From positions 1 to 64,000 of the forward strand of contig JAAXKQ010000009.1 of assembly GCA_025612245.1 (NCBI GenBank): a stretch of DNA of 64,000 nt. The letters run 5' to 3'. A program made the translations under genes and the position numbers. Positions 37,198 to 46,929 of this stretch are shown one piece after another. The first letter of the stretch is position 1; each line of letters begins with the position of its first letter. Origin of the DNA: Ignavibacteria bacterium (GTDB taxonomy: Bacteria > Bacteroidota > Ignavibacteria > Ignavibacteriales > SURF-24). Under the pieces are notes generated by a model. That model made no database searches. It was not told the DNA's origin and worked only from the letters and a program-made list of their open reading frames with translations.

Positions 37198-39579
37198 TTA
37201 GAAATTCAGCTCAAAGCCTAAATTAAAAAACCTCTGGCTGTACATCTGCGGTATCCATACAGGCTGTTTTACTTCCTTAAAAGTTTGAACCCATATATAA
37301 TTGGCGATGTTCTGCTTGTCAAAAACGTTTAGCACTTCAACTAAAATTCGAAGATCATACTTATTAAAGATGCTAAGGTTTACGGTTAAACCCATATCAG
37401 CGCGCATGTAAAACGGGAAGACTTCTCTTTGATCCAGTAAAGTTGTGATGGACTGCTTCCCTGTAAGGGAGTCTGTGACGGCTTTTCGCAGGGGATAAAG
37501 AAAACCGCTTCCAAAAATAATTCTAAGGTGTGACTGCCAGTTAGGGTGCTTGGGAAATTTGTCCTGCAGGAATATCTGTATGGTATGAGATTGGTCCAGG
37601 AAGCGTCTCAGGTAAGTGCTATTGTTTGTTTTATATTTCTCTTTGGTGTTAAGGTAGCTATATCCTATCCAGCTTTGGACGCCTTTTGTTATTTCTCCCT
37701 GGAACTGAATGTCTACTCCGTAGGCATAGCCCATCATATTATTAGCATCACCATATTCAAGTTTTAGCTGTTCGACATAGTATGGGATGAGATTATCAAG
37801 ATCTTTGTAGTATGTTTGCAATTGAAATTTAACTTTTTCCTTGAATTTATAATCCCATCCAAGCACATAAAATATTGCTCTTTGGGATTTGATGGAAGAC
37901 TCGTCAGGAGAAACTTTGTTCCTGAATTCGTAATACATAGGGAGCTGATAATAGTATCCCCAGCTCAAATTCAGTGTATGCTTGCTGGAAGGATAGAAGT
38001 AAAGGGAAACTCTTGGACTGAAGAGCTTTTCTTTTGTAAAGTCATATATCAGATAACGTGCTCCAAAATTAAAGCGAACTGCCTCACCAATGAGTATCTC
38101 ATCCTGTCCATAAAATGCATACGATGGGAAATTCATATTTGTATGAATGTATCTGGAGTACGGGAAATCGGTCAAATAAGCTGCTGAAATTTCAAGAGAA
38201 TTCTCATTTATCCGATTATCGGCCGTAATAACATTGGCCATAAATCCAAAGTCAAGATTGTGGCTTTTCAGCTTGAACTTCCCGCTTAATTGAATGTCAT
38301 AAGACGAGAAATCGATGCTATTATCGGATTGCTGAACTCTGGATTTTATATATTCATACGTCGGGTCTGTGGAATACTCTGTATCTGGAGTATAATAAAT
38401 ATCGGAATAAGTGTTACCCGATTCGGTTTCTTTAGTATTGTAGACAGAAATGCTAGCTGACAGTTCGGTCAGATCTGATAAGGCCCTCTGCAATTTAAAA
38501 CCCGCAAAGCGCGTGGTAAAATTATAGTCATTATTTCCCGAAAAATTAATTTTAATTCCCCTGATATACTTGCCCAAATTTCCATCTGCATCTATATCTG
38601 CCTGTTGAAAGTTGCTTTCAAATTCATAAGGAGAGAACTTGTATCTGTTATTAGCATATATTAATAAAAGTTCGGCTTTTGTATCAGGCGAAAAAGTATA
38701 ACGGAATAAGGACTGTATATCGGCGAAATAGGGCATATAACTGCCGGTCGTATGGAGTTTATTTAAGAACAGGCCCGGATATGCATATCTCGTCGCAATA
38801 GAATAGTCGAGGTTTTTGTATTTATGGTTAATTGAAGCAGCAAGGTTCAGAAGATCACTTCGAAAACTGCCATGAAGGCTGTCGCTAAACTCGTTCAAGT
38901 AGGATATTTCAAGAGCAGAAGACATTTTATCACCCAATCTTGCAGGAAAGCCACCGGCGTAGAAATCCATATTTTTAACCATTGCAGGATTGACAAGAGT
39001 CTGATTTTCCTCTGAGCCTTGCTTCAGAAGAAAGGGGCGGTAAATCTGAAATCCGTTAAGATACATAAGGTTCTCATCAAAATTGCCTCCGCGCACATTA
39101 TAACTGCTACTCAATTCATTATTTGACGTAACTCCGGGTAAAATCTGTATGCTTCTGAGCGCGTCGGAATAAAGGTTCGGCATATTCTTGATATCCTGCC
39201 TGTTTAGTTTCTGCCTTTCTAGTGTAGCCCTTTGCTTTTCGCCTAAGACGGTTACTTCGTCTTCCAGTATTGAAGAGGTTTCCATCTCAATTATAAGATC
39301 CTTGAGCTTTTTTTCTGAGTTTATACTAAGATCCAGGAATTTTGTCCTAAAACCGACGTGGCTAATTTTGAGCTGATAGTTTCCGGAAGGCAAATAAATA
39401 ATGAAATTACCAGAGGTATCAGAAACAGTGCCCCTGTTTATCTTCTGAACTGTAACATTACAGTTCGGCATAGGAGCTCTGCTTGTTTTATCGACTATCT
39501 TGCCGGAAATTGCTTGGGGTTCATTTTGCGAAAAGCAAATAGAAGTAACGAGGAATACAATAGCAAAAATAGAGCGCAT
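37198..39579 (-). CDS. TonB-dependent outer-membrane receptor, AT-rich
   Basis: This 793-residue protein has a signal peptide (IFAIVFLVTSICFSQN), a CarboxypepD_reg-like domain at about 22-110 (GKIVDKTSRAPMPNCNV), a plug at about 115-240 (RQDIKNMPNLYSDALRSIQI, SSSYNVRGGNFDENLMYLNG) and a beta-barrel ending FFNLGFELNF. The substrate is unknown, and no lipoprotein or exporter partner is adjacent. Its codon use and base composition are clearly more AT-rich than the flanking nuo and suf genes (two 60-base lines sampled by eye had about 30% G+C), which may reflect horizontal acquisition. The ATG is preceded by AAAGGAACC. Confidence 0.87.
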   Translation of the reverse strand: MRSIFAIVFLVTSICFSQNEPQAISGKIVDKTSRAPMPNCNVTVQKINRGTVSDTSGNFIIYLPSGNYQLKISHVGFRTKFLDLSINSEKKLKDLIIEMETSSILEDEVTVLGEKQRATLERQKLNRQDIKNMPNLYSDALRSIQILPGVTSNNELSSSYNVRGGNFDENLMYLNGFQIYRPFLLKQGSEENQTLVNPAMVKNMDFYAGGFPARLGDKMSSALEISYLNEFSDSLHGSFRSDLLNLAASINHKYKNLDYSIATRYAYPGLFLNKLHTTGSYMPYFADIQSLFRYTFSPDTKAELLLIYANNRYKFSPYEFESNFQQADIDADGNLGKYIRGIKINFSGNNDYNFTTRFAGFKLQRALSDLTELSASISVYNTKETESGNTYSDIYYTPDTEYSTDPTYEYIKSRVQQSDNSIDFSSYDIQLSGKFKLKSHNLDFGFMANVITADNRINENSLEISAAYLTDFPYSRYIHTNMNFPSYAFYGQDEILIGEAVRFNFGARYLIYDFTKEKLFSPRVSLYFYPSSKHTLNLSWGYYYQLPMYYEFRNKVSPDESSIKSQRAIFYVLGWDYKFKEKVKFQLQTYYKDLDNLIPYYVEQLKLEYGDANNMMGYAYGVDIQFQGEITKGVQSWIGYSYLNTKEKYKTNNSTYLRRFLDQSHTIQIFLQDKFPKHPNWQSHLRIIFGSGFLYPLRKAVTDSLTGKQSITTLLDQREVFPFYMRADMGLTVNLSIFNKYDLRILVEVLNVFDKQNIANYIWVQTFKEVKQPVWIPQMYSQRFFNLGFELNF

Positions 39580-39754
39580 TTAAGGTTCCTTTAGTAATGA
39601 GAAATTAAATAAAATCAAAATCGTAAAACTAAAGAATCCTTAAAACCTCCTGAATAATCGTAAGTTATAAAACAAATATAAAGACTGTGTAAAAAATATG
39701 CAATTAATAGCGGATTACTTGGCAAAAAGTCGGGGGCTGGAAGTATTCCTGACA

Positions 39755-39793
39755 TAAAAAAGCCGCGTAGAAGTCATCTTTCCCGCGGCTTTT
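39755..39793 (-). terminator. Terminator of the small lipoprotein gene
   Basis: On the minus strand AAAAGCCGCG pairs with CGCGGCTTTT (39758-39767 with 39784-39793), followed by a run of T. It lies 18 nt past the stop of the lipoprotein gene. Confidence 0.85.
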
Positions 39794-39811
39794 ACTTACC
39801 GGAAAGTATAA

Positions 39812-40225
39812 TTAAAAGCTTATATTAATTGGTTCAAACTTATTCCAGTTCCCGGTATAAGCGTCAAAGAAAGCCGGAAAGACCCCCGTTGCCACGTCGA
39901 GCACTACCCATCCGAAATTGATTTTGCTGAACATCTCGATAGTTCTTTCTTTTCCCTGCGATTTAAGCGTAAGGATGTGGTCTTTATTGGACCTAAGTGC
40001 AATGTACTTTTTATAGCCGGTCTGGTAGCGTTTTGCTTCATTGGAATAATACCGGTAGCTCGTGCTGTCGACGGGAATTTCCACGCCGTCTTTTGTAAAG
40101 ACCCTCACGTCAAAAGGGGCATTTACGACGTCAACCTTGTCCTTGTAGCCCTTAAACGCTGTTGCGCATCCAGCCAGGAAAAACATGGCAATTAAAGCCG
40201 GAACGAAGAGAAACGGTTTTTTCAT
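39812..40225 (-). CDS. Small lipoprotein of unknown function
   Basis: This 137-residue protein has a lipoprotein signal (FLFVPALIAMFFLAGC, Cys at about residue 20). The mature part is mostly beta, beginning with a PEGA-like pattern (VDVVNAPFDVRVFTKDG) and ending with INFGWVVLDVATGVFPAFFD, a hydrophobic stretch then YTGNWNKFEP. Short lipoproteins with this kind of C-terminal segment are known, but I cannot name a function. It is transcribed alone, with its own terminator, and divergently from the SUF operon. Confidence 0.65.
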   Translation of the reverse strand: MKKPFLFVPALIAMFFLAGCATAFKGYKDKVDVVNAPFDVRVFTKDGVEIPVDSTSYRYYSNEAKRYQTGYKKYIALRSNKDHILTLKSQGKERTIEMFSKINFGWVVLDVATGVFPAFFDAYTGNWNKFEPINISF

Positions 40226-40575
40226 TTTTGAGCCTGCAATTTTCTGAATAAATGTGTTTTTTTTGCAATCAGTTAAAACCTCCCCAAAAATTAGAAAAAC
40301 TTCGTGAATTATGAAACATTAAGCGGGGTAAAATTGTTAGTCTTGCAGCATGGAGGCTGGGACTTAATGAAGCGTTAAGTCGACGGGATTGTGGCCCGTT
40401 ATTTTGCAAGAAGCGCCACATTTTGCGGCTTTCGGAGTGAAATTGAAACGAAAACGGGGCGGAATATGTTTTGAATGTAGGGGTGGATAAAATTTATAAT
40501 AATAATCTTGACTTTTTTATATAGATTGTATAGTTTTCATAAGTTCAAAAACGAATTTGATCTTGAAGGAGATAT
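40226..40575. other. Divergent intergenic region, small lipoprotein / SUF operon
   Basis: 350 bp without a supported gene. It must carry the promoters of the minus-strand lipoprotein and the SUF operon. A small hairpin (ACGGG / CCCGT near 40383-40400) and a candidate sigma-70 promoter near 40508 are the only signals I can point to. Confidence 0.45.
40508..40534 (+). promoter_or_regulatory. Candidate promoter/operator upstream of sufB
   Basis: TTGACT (40508-40513) and TATAGT (40529-40534) are separated by 15 nt, about 40 nt before the sufB ATG. The spacing is short for sigma-70. The AT-rich element ATAGATTGTATAG could instead be part of an Rrf2-type operator, since the operon ends with an Rrf2 regulator, but this is conjecture. 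Confidence 0.35.
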
Positions 40576-42021
40576 ATGAGCACTGAGATAAAGACCATTG
40601 AAAAGATGGCCAATACGGAGTATAAGTACGGTTTTGTTACGGATATTGAGGCCGATGAGGCCCCGAAAGGCTTAAATGAGGACATAATCCGCTTTATTTC
40701 GGCCAAAAAGGGGGAACCCGAATGGATGACTCAGTGGAGGCTGAAAGCCTACAGGCACTGGCTTACAATGAAAGAGCCTTCCTGGCAGAATGTTAAGTAT
40801 TCGCCAATCGACTATCAGGATATCGTCTATTATTCTGCTCCCAAGCAGAAGAAAAAGCTGAACTCCATGGAAGAGGTGGATCCTAAACTTGTACAGACAT
40901 TCGACAAGCTGGGAATTCCGCTCGAAGAGCAGAAAATTCTGGCCGGTGTGGCTGTAGACGCGGTTTTTGACAGCGTTTCTGTTGCAACAACCTATAAAGA
41001 AAAGCTTTCTGAGCTTGGAATAATCTTCTGCTCCATGTCCGAAGCAATTAAAAACCATCCGGACCTGGTAAAGAAGTACTTGGGCTCTGTTGTCCCTTAT
41101 ACGGATAACTTCTTTGCCTCGCTTAATTCGGCGGTCTTCAGTGACGGATCTTTTATTTATATTCCTAAAGGCGTGCGATGCCCGATGGAACTTTCCACTT
41201 ATTTCAGAATCAATGCCGAGAACACGGGGCAGTTTGAAAGGACACTGATAATTGCAGATGAAGGCGCCTACGTAAGCTACCTTGAAGGCTGTACGGCACC
41301 GATGAGGGATACTAACCAGCTGCATGCTGCCGTAGTTGAACTGGTTGCATTGGATAATGCACAGGTTAAGTACTCCACAGTGCAGAATTGGTACGCAGGC
41401 GACGTAAACGGAGTAGGTGGTATTTATAATTTTGTGACAAAAAGGGGAGCCTGCAGGGGTAAAAGCTCCAAGATCAGCTGGACACAGGTTGAAACGGGCT
41501 CTGCCATTACCTGGAAATATCCGAGCTGCATACTGCAGGGGGATAACTCAATAGGGGAATTTTACTCCGTAGCACTTACCAATAACATGCAGCAGGCCGA
41601 TACGGGAACAAAAATGATCCATATTGGAAAGAATACCCGGAGCACCATTGTATCTAAAGGTATTTCTGCCGGAAGAAGCCAGAACTCATACAGGGGGCTG
41701 GTTAAGATCGGACCAAAGGCCGAAGGCGCCAGGAACTTCTCACAGTGCGACTCACTGCTCTTAGGCGACAAGTGCGGGGCACACACGTTTCCGTATCTCG
41801 AAGTGGATAACCCAACTGCAACGGTTGAGCATGAGGCAACAACGTCAAAGATCGGTGAGGATCAGATATTTTACTTAAACCAGAGGGGCATCAAGACCGA
41901 GGATGCGGTAAACCTGATTGTTAACGGCTACTGCAAGGAAGTATTTAAGGAACTCCCGATGGAGTTTGCCGTTGAAGCGCAGCGTCTTTTAAGCGTAAGC
42001 CTGGAAGGCAGCGTAGGTTAA
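40576..42021 (+). CDS. sufB: Fe-S cluster scaffold component SufB
   Basis: This 481-residue beta-helical protein is the core of the SufBC2D scaffold, where clusters are assembled with SufC ATPase activity. Hallmarks are the N-terminal [19 protein letters not shown], the [20 protein letters not shown] block, EGCTAP, the C-terminal [17 protein letters not shown] and [17 protein letters not shown]. The length is normal. GAAGGAGAT lies just before the ATG. It is the first gene of a continuous operon sufB-C-D-S-U-T. Confidence 0.97.
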   Translation: MSTEIKTIEKMANTEYKYGFVTDIEADEAPKGLNEDIIRFISAKKGEPEWMTQWRLKAYRHWLTMKEPSWQNVKYSPIDYQDIVYYSAPKQKKKLNSMEEVDPKLVQTFDKLGIPLEEQKILAGVAVDAVFDSVSVATTYKEKLSELGIIFCSMSEAIKNHPDLVKKYLGSVVPYTDNFFASLNSAVFSDGSFIYIPKGVRCPMELSTYFRINAENTGQFERTLIIADEGAYVSYLEGCTAPMRDTNQLHAAVVELVALDNAQVKYSTVQNWYAGDVNGVGGIYNFVTKRGACRGKSSKISWTQVETGSAITWKYPSCILQGDNSIGEFYSVALTNNMQQADTGTKMIHIGKNTRSTIVSKGISAGRSQNSYRGLVKIGPKAEGARNFSQCDSLLLGDKCGAHTFPYLEVDNPTATVEHEATTSKIGEDQIFYLNQRGIKTEDAVNLIVNGYCKEVFKELPMEFAVEAQRLLSVSLEGSVG

Positions 42022-42099
42022 TTTTAAGGTATCAAAAATTTGAAGCGGAAGTAAGATTCTGCTTTCCATAAAACATTTTGCAAAAAGAGGAATAAAATA

Positions 42100-42873
42100 A
42101 TGCTTACTGTTAAAGATCTCTATGCATCAGTAGAAGAAAAAGAAATCTTAAAGGGTATAAACTTAAAAGTAAATCCGGGGGAAGTTCACGCCATAATGGG
42201 ACCTAACGGTTCAGGCAAGAGCACGCTGGCAAGCATAATTGCAGGCCGTGAAGGCTACAGCGTTACAAATGGCAGTGTGACATTTGAAGGCAAGGACCTT
42301 TTATCCATGTCTCCTGAGGACAGGGCAAGAGAAGGGATATTTCTTGCATTCCAGTATCCCGTGGAGATACCGGGTATAAGCAACGCCACATTTCTTAAGA
42401 CCGCGGTAAACGAGATCCGTAAATATAAGGGGCTTGAAGAGCTTGATGCAATGGAATTCCTCGCTCTCATCAGGGAGAAAATGAAAATAGTAGGCATAGA
42501 CCAGACTCTCTTTAGCCGTCCGGTTAATCATGGCTTTTCGGGGGGCGAGAAGAAAAGAAATGAAATTTTCCAGCTCGCTGTTTTGGATCCAAAGCTTGCC
42601 ATTCTGGACGAAACAGATTCAGGCCTGGATATAGATGCGCTAAAGATCGTGGCCAACGGGGTAAATGTTTTCAAGCAGCAGAGCAAGGAAAAAGCCGTAA
42701 TTGTGGTTACGCATTACCAGAGGCTTTTAGACTATATAGTTCCTGATTACGTCCACGTCTTATACAACGGACGCATCGTCAAGTCGGGTACAAAGGAGCT
42801 TGCGCTTGAGCTTGAAGAAAGAGGCTACGACTGGATTAAAGAGGAAAATAACATTCCGGCATCTACGAAATAA
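42100..42873 (+). CDS. sufC: Fe-S assembly ATPase SufC
   Basis: This 257-residue ABC-type ATPase has Walker A GPNGSGKST, a Q-loop in AFQYPVEIPG, the signature FSGGEKKRNE and Walker B AILDETDSGLD, with the family's DETDSGLDIDALK form. It powers conformational change of SufBD during cluster assembly in the cytosol. It lies 78 nt after sufB and 19 nt before sufD. Confidence 0.97.
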   Translation: MLTVKDLYASVEEKEILKGINLKVNPGEVHAIMGPNGSGKSTLASIIAGREGYSVTNGSVTFEGKDLLSMSPEDRAREGIFLAFQYPVEIPGISNATFLKTAVNEIRKYKGLEELDAMEFLALIREKMKIVGIDQTLFSRPVNHGFSGGEKKRNEIFQLAVLDPKLAILDETDSGLDIDALKIVANGVNVFKQQSKEKAVIVVTHYQRLLDYIVPDYVHVLYNGRIVKSGTKELALELEERGYDWIKEENNIPASTK

Positions 42874-42892
42874 GAGGAGAATTTATTCTGAC

Positions 42893-44221
42893 ATGGCAGA
42901 AATTATAGAAAAAACAGATTTAAGAGACTACTACCATTCGCATTTTCAGGCCTTTGAAAATTCGCTTAACGGGCTTAAGGAAACAGAGATTCACCTTGAG
43001 CGCAAAAAAGCTATGGAGCAGTTCATGCAGTCGGGCTTCCCTACGGCAGACAACGAGGAATGGAGGTATACGAATCCGGCTCCTATATTAAAGCACACTT
43101 TTATGCCGGCGTTTGAGGCCGGAGAAGTTGAACTTAAGAAAGAGAGTTTTGAGAAATATTTAATTAAAGATCTCCCGGTTAATTTATTCGTTTTTGTTAA
43201 TGGCAAGCTGAGGGAAGATCTTTCAGTACGTCAAAAAGGTGAAGAGGCTCTTGAGCTTGAAAGCCTTTCCGCAGTGATGAAGAAAGATTCCGAAGTAATA
43301 AGGAAGTACCTCTCGGAACCCGTTAACGGTTTTACGGCGCTCAACAAGGCATTCTTAAATGACGGGGCGGTACTAAGAATTCCGGAAGGTCTCGTCCTGG
43401 AAAACCCGGTTCACTTTCTTTTCCTTTCCGGAAGTCCATTAGGTGAAATACTCATTCAGCCGCGCATATTTATAATTGCGGGCAAAAACAGCCAGGCTAA
43501 AATAATAGAAAGCCACCACAGCATTTTTGAGAACGCATATCTTTTTAATTCCGTAACTGAAATCGTAACCGAAGAAAGTGCGGTACTAAGTTATTACAAG
43601 ATAGAGAATGAATCGGAAGCGGCCTTTCACTTAAGCCGCCTTCAGGTAAGGCAGCAAAGGTCGAGTGCATTTAACTGTTTTACGGTTACTTTCGGAGGCA
43701 GCCTGGTAAGAAACGACCTCAATTCGGTTTTCTCCGGCGAGTATGCAGAGACAAACCTGAACGGGCTTTATCTTGCAGACGGCAAGCGCCACATTGACAA
43801 CCATACCGTAATTGACCACGCCGTGCCGCACTGCAACAGCAATGAGCTCTATAAGGGAATACTTGACGACAAGGGGCGCGGAGTTTTCAACGGAAAGGTA
43901 ATAGTAAGAAAAGACGCACAGAAGACCCAGGCATATCAGTCGAATAAGAACCTTCTCCTTTCAAGGACGGCCAAGATTGACACAAAGCCGCAGCTTGAAA
44001 TCTTTGCCGATGACGTCAAGTGCAGCCACGGTGCAACAGTAGGGCAGCTAAATGAGGAGGCGCTTTTTTATCTTCAGTCCAGAGGCGTTGGAATTGAGAA
44101 AGCGCAGTCGATCTTAATTAATGCTTTTGCCAGCGACGTGATAGACTTAATTAATATTGAAAAATTAAAAGAGACCGTCAACCAGCAGATAATGGATAAA
44201 CTCCACAAGGTCTCCGAGTAA
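42893..44221 (+). CDS. sufD: Fe-S cluster scaffold component SufD
   Basis: The start was set at ATG 42893 (MAEIIEKTDLRDYYHSH), which follows AAGAGGAGA. A longer frame from 42800 would overlap sufC and adds no conserved sequence. The product has 442 residues. Conserved parts are NEEWRYTNPAP, the beta-helix, and the C-terminal FADDVKCSHGATVGQLNEEA with FYLQSRGV, where the conserved Cys/His region contributes to the SufB-SufD cluster site. It acts as the partner of SufB in the SufBC2D complex. Confidence 0.96.
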   Translation: MAEIIEKTDLRDYYHSHFQAFENSLNGLKETEIHLERKKAMEQFMQSGFPTADNEEWRYTNPAPILKHTFMPAFEAGEVELKKESFEKYLIKDLPVNLFVFVNGKLREDLSVRQKGEEALELESLSAVMKKDSEVIRKYLSEPVNGFTALNKAFLNDGAVLRIPEGLVLENPVHFLFLSGSPLGEILIQPRIFIIAGKNSQAKIIESHHSIFENAYLFNSVTEIVTEESAVLSYYKIENESEAAFHLSRLQVRQQRSSAFNCFTVTFGGSLVRNDLNSVFSGEYAETNLNGLYLADGKRHIDNHTVIDHAVPHCNSNELYKGILDDKGRGVFNGKVIVRKDAQKTQAYQSNKNLLLSRTAKIDTKPQLEIFADDVKCSHGATVGQLNEEALFYLQSRGVGIEKAQSILINAFASDVIDLINIEKLKETVNQQIMDKLHKVSE

Positions 44222-44233
44222 ATAAATAAAGAG

Positions 44234-45505
44234 ATGAATAATTCAATGTACCAGACTACAGTACAACCAAATCTAAAAACGATCGAAGCATTTGACGTTG
44301 AAAGGGTAAGGCAGGATTTCCCGATTCTGCAAAGGCTCATTAACGGCAAACCGCTTGTTTATCTGGATAACGCCGCGACCAGCCAGAAACCATATTCTGT
44401 GATAGACACAGTGCGCGATTACTATTCAATGCTGAATTCCAACGTGCACCGCGGCGTGCATTATCTTAGCGAGCAGTCGACGCTGGCTTATGAGGATGCC
44501 AGGCTCAAGATAAAGGAATTCTTGAACGCAATAAGCGCCTGCGAAATTATTTATACCAGAGGGGCAACCGAAGCGATAAACCTTGTTGCATGGACCTACG
44601 GACGCACACACATTGCAGAGGGTGATGAAGTAATCATCTCGGCCATGGAACATCACGCCAACATAGTGCCCTGGCAGCTTTTATGCGAGGAGAAAAAGGC
44701 AAAGCTCAAGGTAATACCCATGACTGACGAGGGGGAACTTATCATGGAAGAATATGATAAGCTTCTTAGCGACAGGACAAAGTTCGTATCCATAGTGCAG
44801 ATATCAAATTCACTCGGAACGGTAAATCCCATCAGGGAGGTAATCCGCAAGGCACACGAAAGAAATATCCCTGTATTAGTTGACGGGGCGCAGGGTGTCA
44901 GTCACCTCAAAGTTGACGTCCAGGAACTGGACTGCGATTTCTACGTTTTCTCGGGACACAAGCTTTTTGGCCCCACTGGGATTGGCGCTTTGTACGGAAA
45001 AGCAGAGCTCCTGCAGGATATGCCTCCTTACCAGACCGGGGGCGACATGATACGTTCGGTGACATTCGAGAAAACTATCTTCAACGACATCCCGAACAAG
45101 TTTGAAGCCGGGACCCCGAACATTGCGGGCGCTATTGGTCTTGGTGCTGCAATTGATTACATGAAGTATCTCAAGATGGATGAAGTTGCAAAGCACGAGA
45201 AGGGTCTGCTGGAATATGCAACTCAAAGGCTCAATGAAATTGACGGCGTTCATATAATAGGAACGGCAAAGAACAAGGCCTCGCTGATATCATTTGTAAT
45301 GGATAATATCCATCCGCACGATATAGGAACAATACTCGACAGCGAAGGCATTGCAATAAGGACAGGCCATCATTGCTGCCAGCCCGTAATGCAGAGGTTC
45401 TGCATACCGGCAACGGCAAGAGCATCCTTTGCGTTTTACAATACAAAAAGTGAAATAGACAAATTAGTTTACGGAATACAAAAAGTAATCAGGGTATTCG
45501 GATAA
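44234..45505 (+). CDS. sufS: Cysteine desulfurase SufS
   Basis: This 423-residue PLP enzyme mobilises sulfur from cysteine to alanine plus a persulfide. It has YLDNAATSQKP, NVHRGVHYLSEQST, GATEAINLVAW, the PLP lysine in SGHKLFGPTG (Lys243) and the catalytic cysteine in RTGHHCCQP (Cys381). The next residue, Cys382, gives an unusual Cys-Cys pair where many SufS have HHCAQP. The short downstream partner is SufU-type, and no SufE is present. The stop overlaps the sufU ATG by one base. ATG 44246 is a possible alternative start. Confidence 0.96.
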   Translation: MNNSMYQTTVQPNLKTIEAFDVERVRQDFPILQRLINGKPLVYLDNAATSQKPYSVIDTVRDYYSMLNSNVHRGVHYLSEQSTLAYEDARLKIKEFLNAISACEIIYTRGATEAINLVAWTYGRTHIAEGDEVIISAMEHHANIVPWQLLCEEKKAKLKVIPMTDEGELIMEEYDKLLSDRTKFVSIVQISNSLGTVNPIREVIRKAHERNIPVLVDGAQGVSHLKVDVQELDCDFYVFSGHKLFGPTGIGALYGKAELLQDMPPYQTGGDMIRSVTFEKTIFNDIPNKFEAGTPNIAGAIGLGAAIDYMKYLKMDEVAKHEKGLLEYATQRLNEIDGVHIIGTAKNKASLISFVMDNIHPHDIGTILDSEGIAIRTGHHCCQPVMQRFCIPATARASFAFYNTKSEIDKLVYGIQKVIRVFG

Positions 45506-45954
45506 TGTCAGAATTAAGTGAGCTTTACCAGGAAGTAATTCTGGACCATAACAAGAGTCCTCGCAACTTCCGCAAATGTGAAACCTGCAATCACGATGCC
45601 GAAGGGTACAATCCTCTCTGCGGCGATCACATATTTGTTTACATCGACCTGCAGGGCGATACTATTAAGGATATATCTTTTCAGGGTTCCGGCTGTGCAA
45701 TTTCAAAGTCATCGGCATCGCTTATGACTTCGATACTGAAAGGCAAGACGAAGCAGGAAGCCCTGGAAATGTTCAACAAGTTTCATGAGGTTGTCACTTC
45801 AAGAATCGGCAGCGAGCAGGATCTTTCATCCCTGGGCAAACTTGCCGTTTTCTCCGGCGTCAGGGATTATCCGTCGCGTGTTAAATGCGCAAGCCTGGCC
45901 TGGCATACGATGATAAGTGCACTCAAAGAGGAAAAGTCGGCATCGACTGAATAA
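45505..45954 (+). CDS. sufU: Sulfur-transfer protein SufU
   Basis: This 149-residue IscU-like protein of the SufU type accepts persulfide sulfur from SufS through a zinc-bound cysteine site. Ligand cysteines are in YNPLCGDHIF, GSGCAISKSS and RVKCASLAWHT, and the insertion before the last motif is typical of SufU rather than IscU. The start ATG shares its A with the sufS stop, so translation is coupled. The pairing SufS-SufU suggests the Firmicutes/Actinobacteria-style SUF mechanism. Confidence 0.94.
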   Translation: MSELSELYQEVILDHNKSPRNFRKCETCNHDAEGYNPLCGDHIFVYIDLQGDTIKDISFQGSGCAISKSSASLMTSILKGKTKQEALEMFNKFHEVVTSRIGSEQDLSSLGKLAVFSGVRDYPSRVKCASLAWHTMISALKEEKSASTE

Positions 45955-45978
45955 AAAAATCAATGAAAGGGTAGCTAG

Positions 45979-46293
45979 ATGGCAGACAAAAAATTTCTGG
46001 AGCAGGAGGTCATTCAGACACTGAGGACCTGCTATGATCCTGAAATTCCGGTTGACATATATGAGCTCGGGCTTATTTATGAAATTAAGATTGATGACGA
46101 AAGCAATGTCTACGTCAAGATGACGCTGACTTCTCCGGCCTGTCCCGTAGCAGGATCGCTGCCGGGTGAGGTACAGATGAAGTTAAAGAATATTCCCGGT
46201 GTAAACGACGTCTATATAGACCTGGTTTGGAATCCCCCATGGGACCGGGACATGATGTCGGACATTGCAAAAATTGAGCTCGGATTTTATTAA
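45979..46293 (+). CDS. sufT: SUF-associated MIP18/DUF59 protein SufT
   Basis: This 104-residue protein of the MIP18 family has DPEIPVDIYELGLIY and LTSPACPVAG, whose Cys is the conserved residue of the group, and ends with LVWNPPWDRDMMSD. It assists Fe-S cluster maturation or delivery to apo-proteins. Its place as the sixth gene of the SUF operon supports the name. AAAGGG lies about 10 nt before the ATG. Confidence 0.93.
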   Translation: MADKKFLEQEVIQTLRTCYDPEIPVDIYELGLIYEIKIDDESNVYVKMTLTSPACPVAGSLPGEVQMKLKNIPGVNDVYIDLVWNPPWDRDMMSDIAKIELGFY

Positions 46294-46335
46294 CAATATT
46301 TCTTACCAATAAAATATATATGAAAGGCAGATATA

Positions 46336-46878
46336 ATGTATAATTTCAATATAAATTCGAGGCCGCCCATTTATGATCCGGAAGCCGTTCAGCCTATGCG
46401 TGATGAACTGATCTATACGGGTTTTCTTGAAGCCCGGACGCCACAGGAAGTTGACAGGTATATAACCGACCCGAAGCTCGGGACAGTATTTGTCATGATA
46501 AATTCAGTATGCGGATGTGCCGCCGGCAGCGCCCGTCCGGGAGTGAACCTTGCGCTTCAGAATAGCAAAATCCCAGATTATCTCGTTACCGTTTTTGCAG
46601 GCCAGGACAGGGATGCAGTTGACAGGGTACGCGGATACCTTTCAGAGTTTCCGCCATCAAGTCCTTCGGCAGCCTTATTCAAAGATGGAAAGCTGGTTTA
46701 CATGATGCAGCGTTATGACATTGAAGGATACTCCCCGCAGGAAATTGCAGACAAATTAGTTGACGTATTTAACCAGCACTGTACAAAACAGGGGCCTTCA
46801 ATTCCGAAGGATAACTACGAAAAGCTGGAATACGCAAGGGCGTGCGGAAGCAGAATTCCACGTCATAATGCAAATTGA
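46336..46878 (+). CDS. Bacilliredoxin, BrxA/BrxB family
   Basis: This 180-residue thioredoxin-fold protein has the CGC active motif (Cys59-Gly-Cys61 in NSVCGCAAGSARPG) that defines the bacilliredoxin family. In Bacillus these remove bacillithiol from S-bacillithiolated proteins. Whether this organism makes bacillithiol cannot be judged here. Its position 42 nt after sufT, with AAAGG before the ATG, suggests co-expression with Fe-S assembly and a role in protecting SUF or target thiols, which is inference. Confidence 0.9.
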   Translation: MYNFNINSRPPIYDPEAVQPMRDELIYTGFLEARTPQEVDRYITDPKLGTVFVMINSVCGCAAGSARPGVNLALQNSKIPDYLVTVFAGQDRDAVDRVRGYLSEFPPSSPSAALFKDGKLVYMMQRYDIEGYSPQEIADKLVDVFNQHCTKQGPSIPKDNYEKLEYARACGSRIPRHNAN

Positions 46879-46929
46879 ATGTTTGATGTTAACAGGTCTC
46901 AGAGTAATTAAAAATTTCCCCGGATTAAT

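Noticed and set aside
40672-41325. 217-codon minus-strand frame inside sufB
   Set aside because: It is fully antisense to a well-conserved SufB sequence.
42800-42892. N-terminal extension of sufD overlapping sufC
   Set aside because: There is no conservation. ATG 42893 with AAGAGGAGA upstream and a typical SufD start is better.
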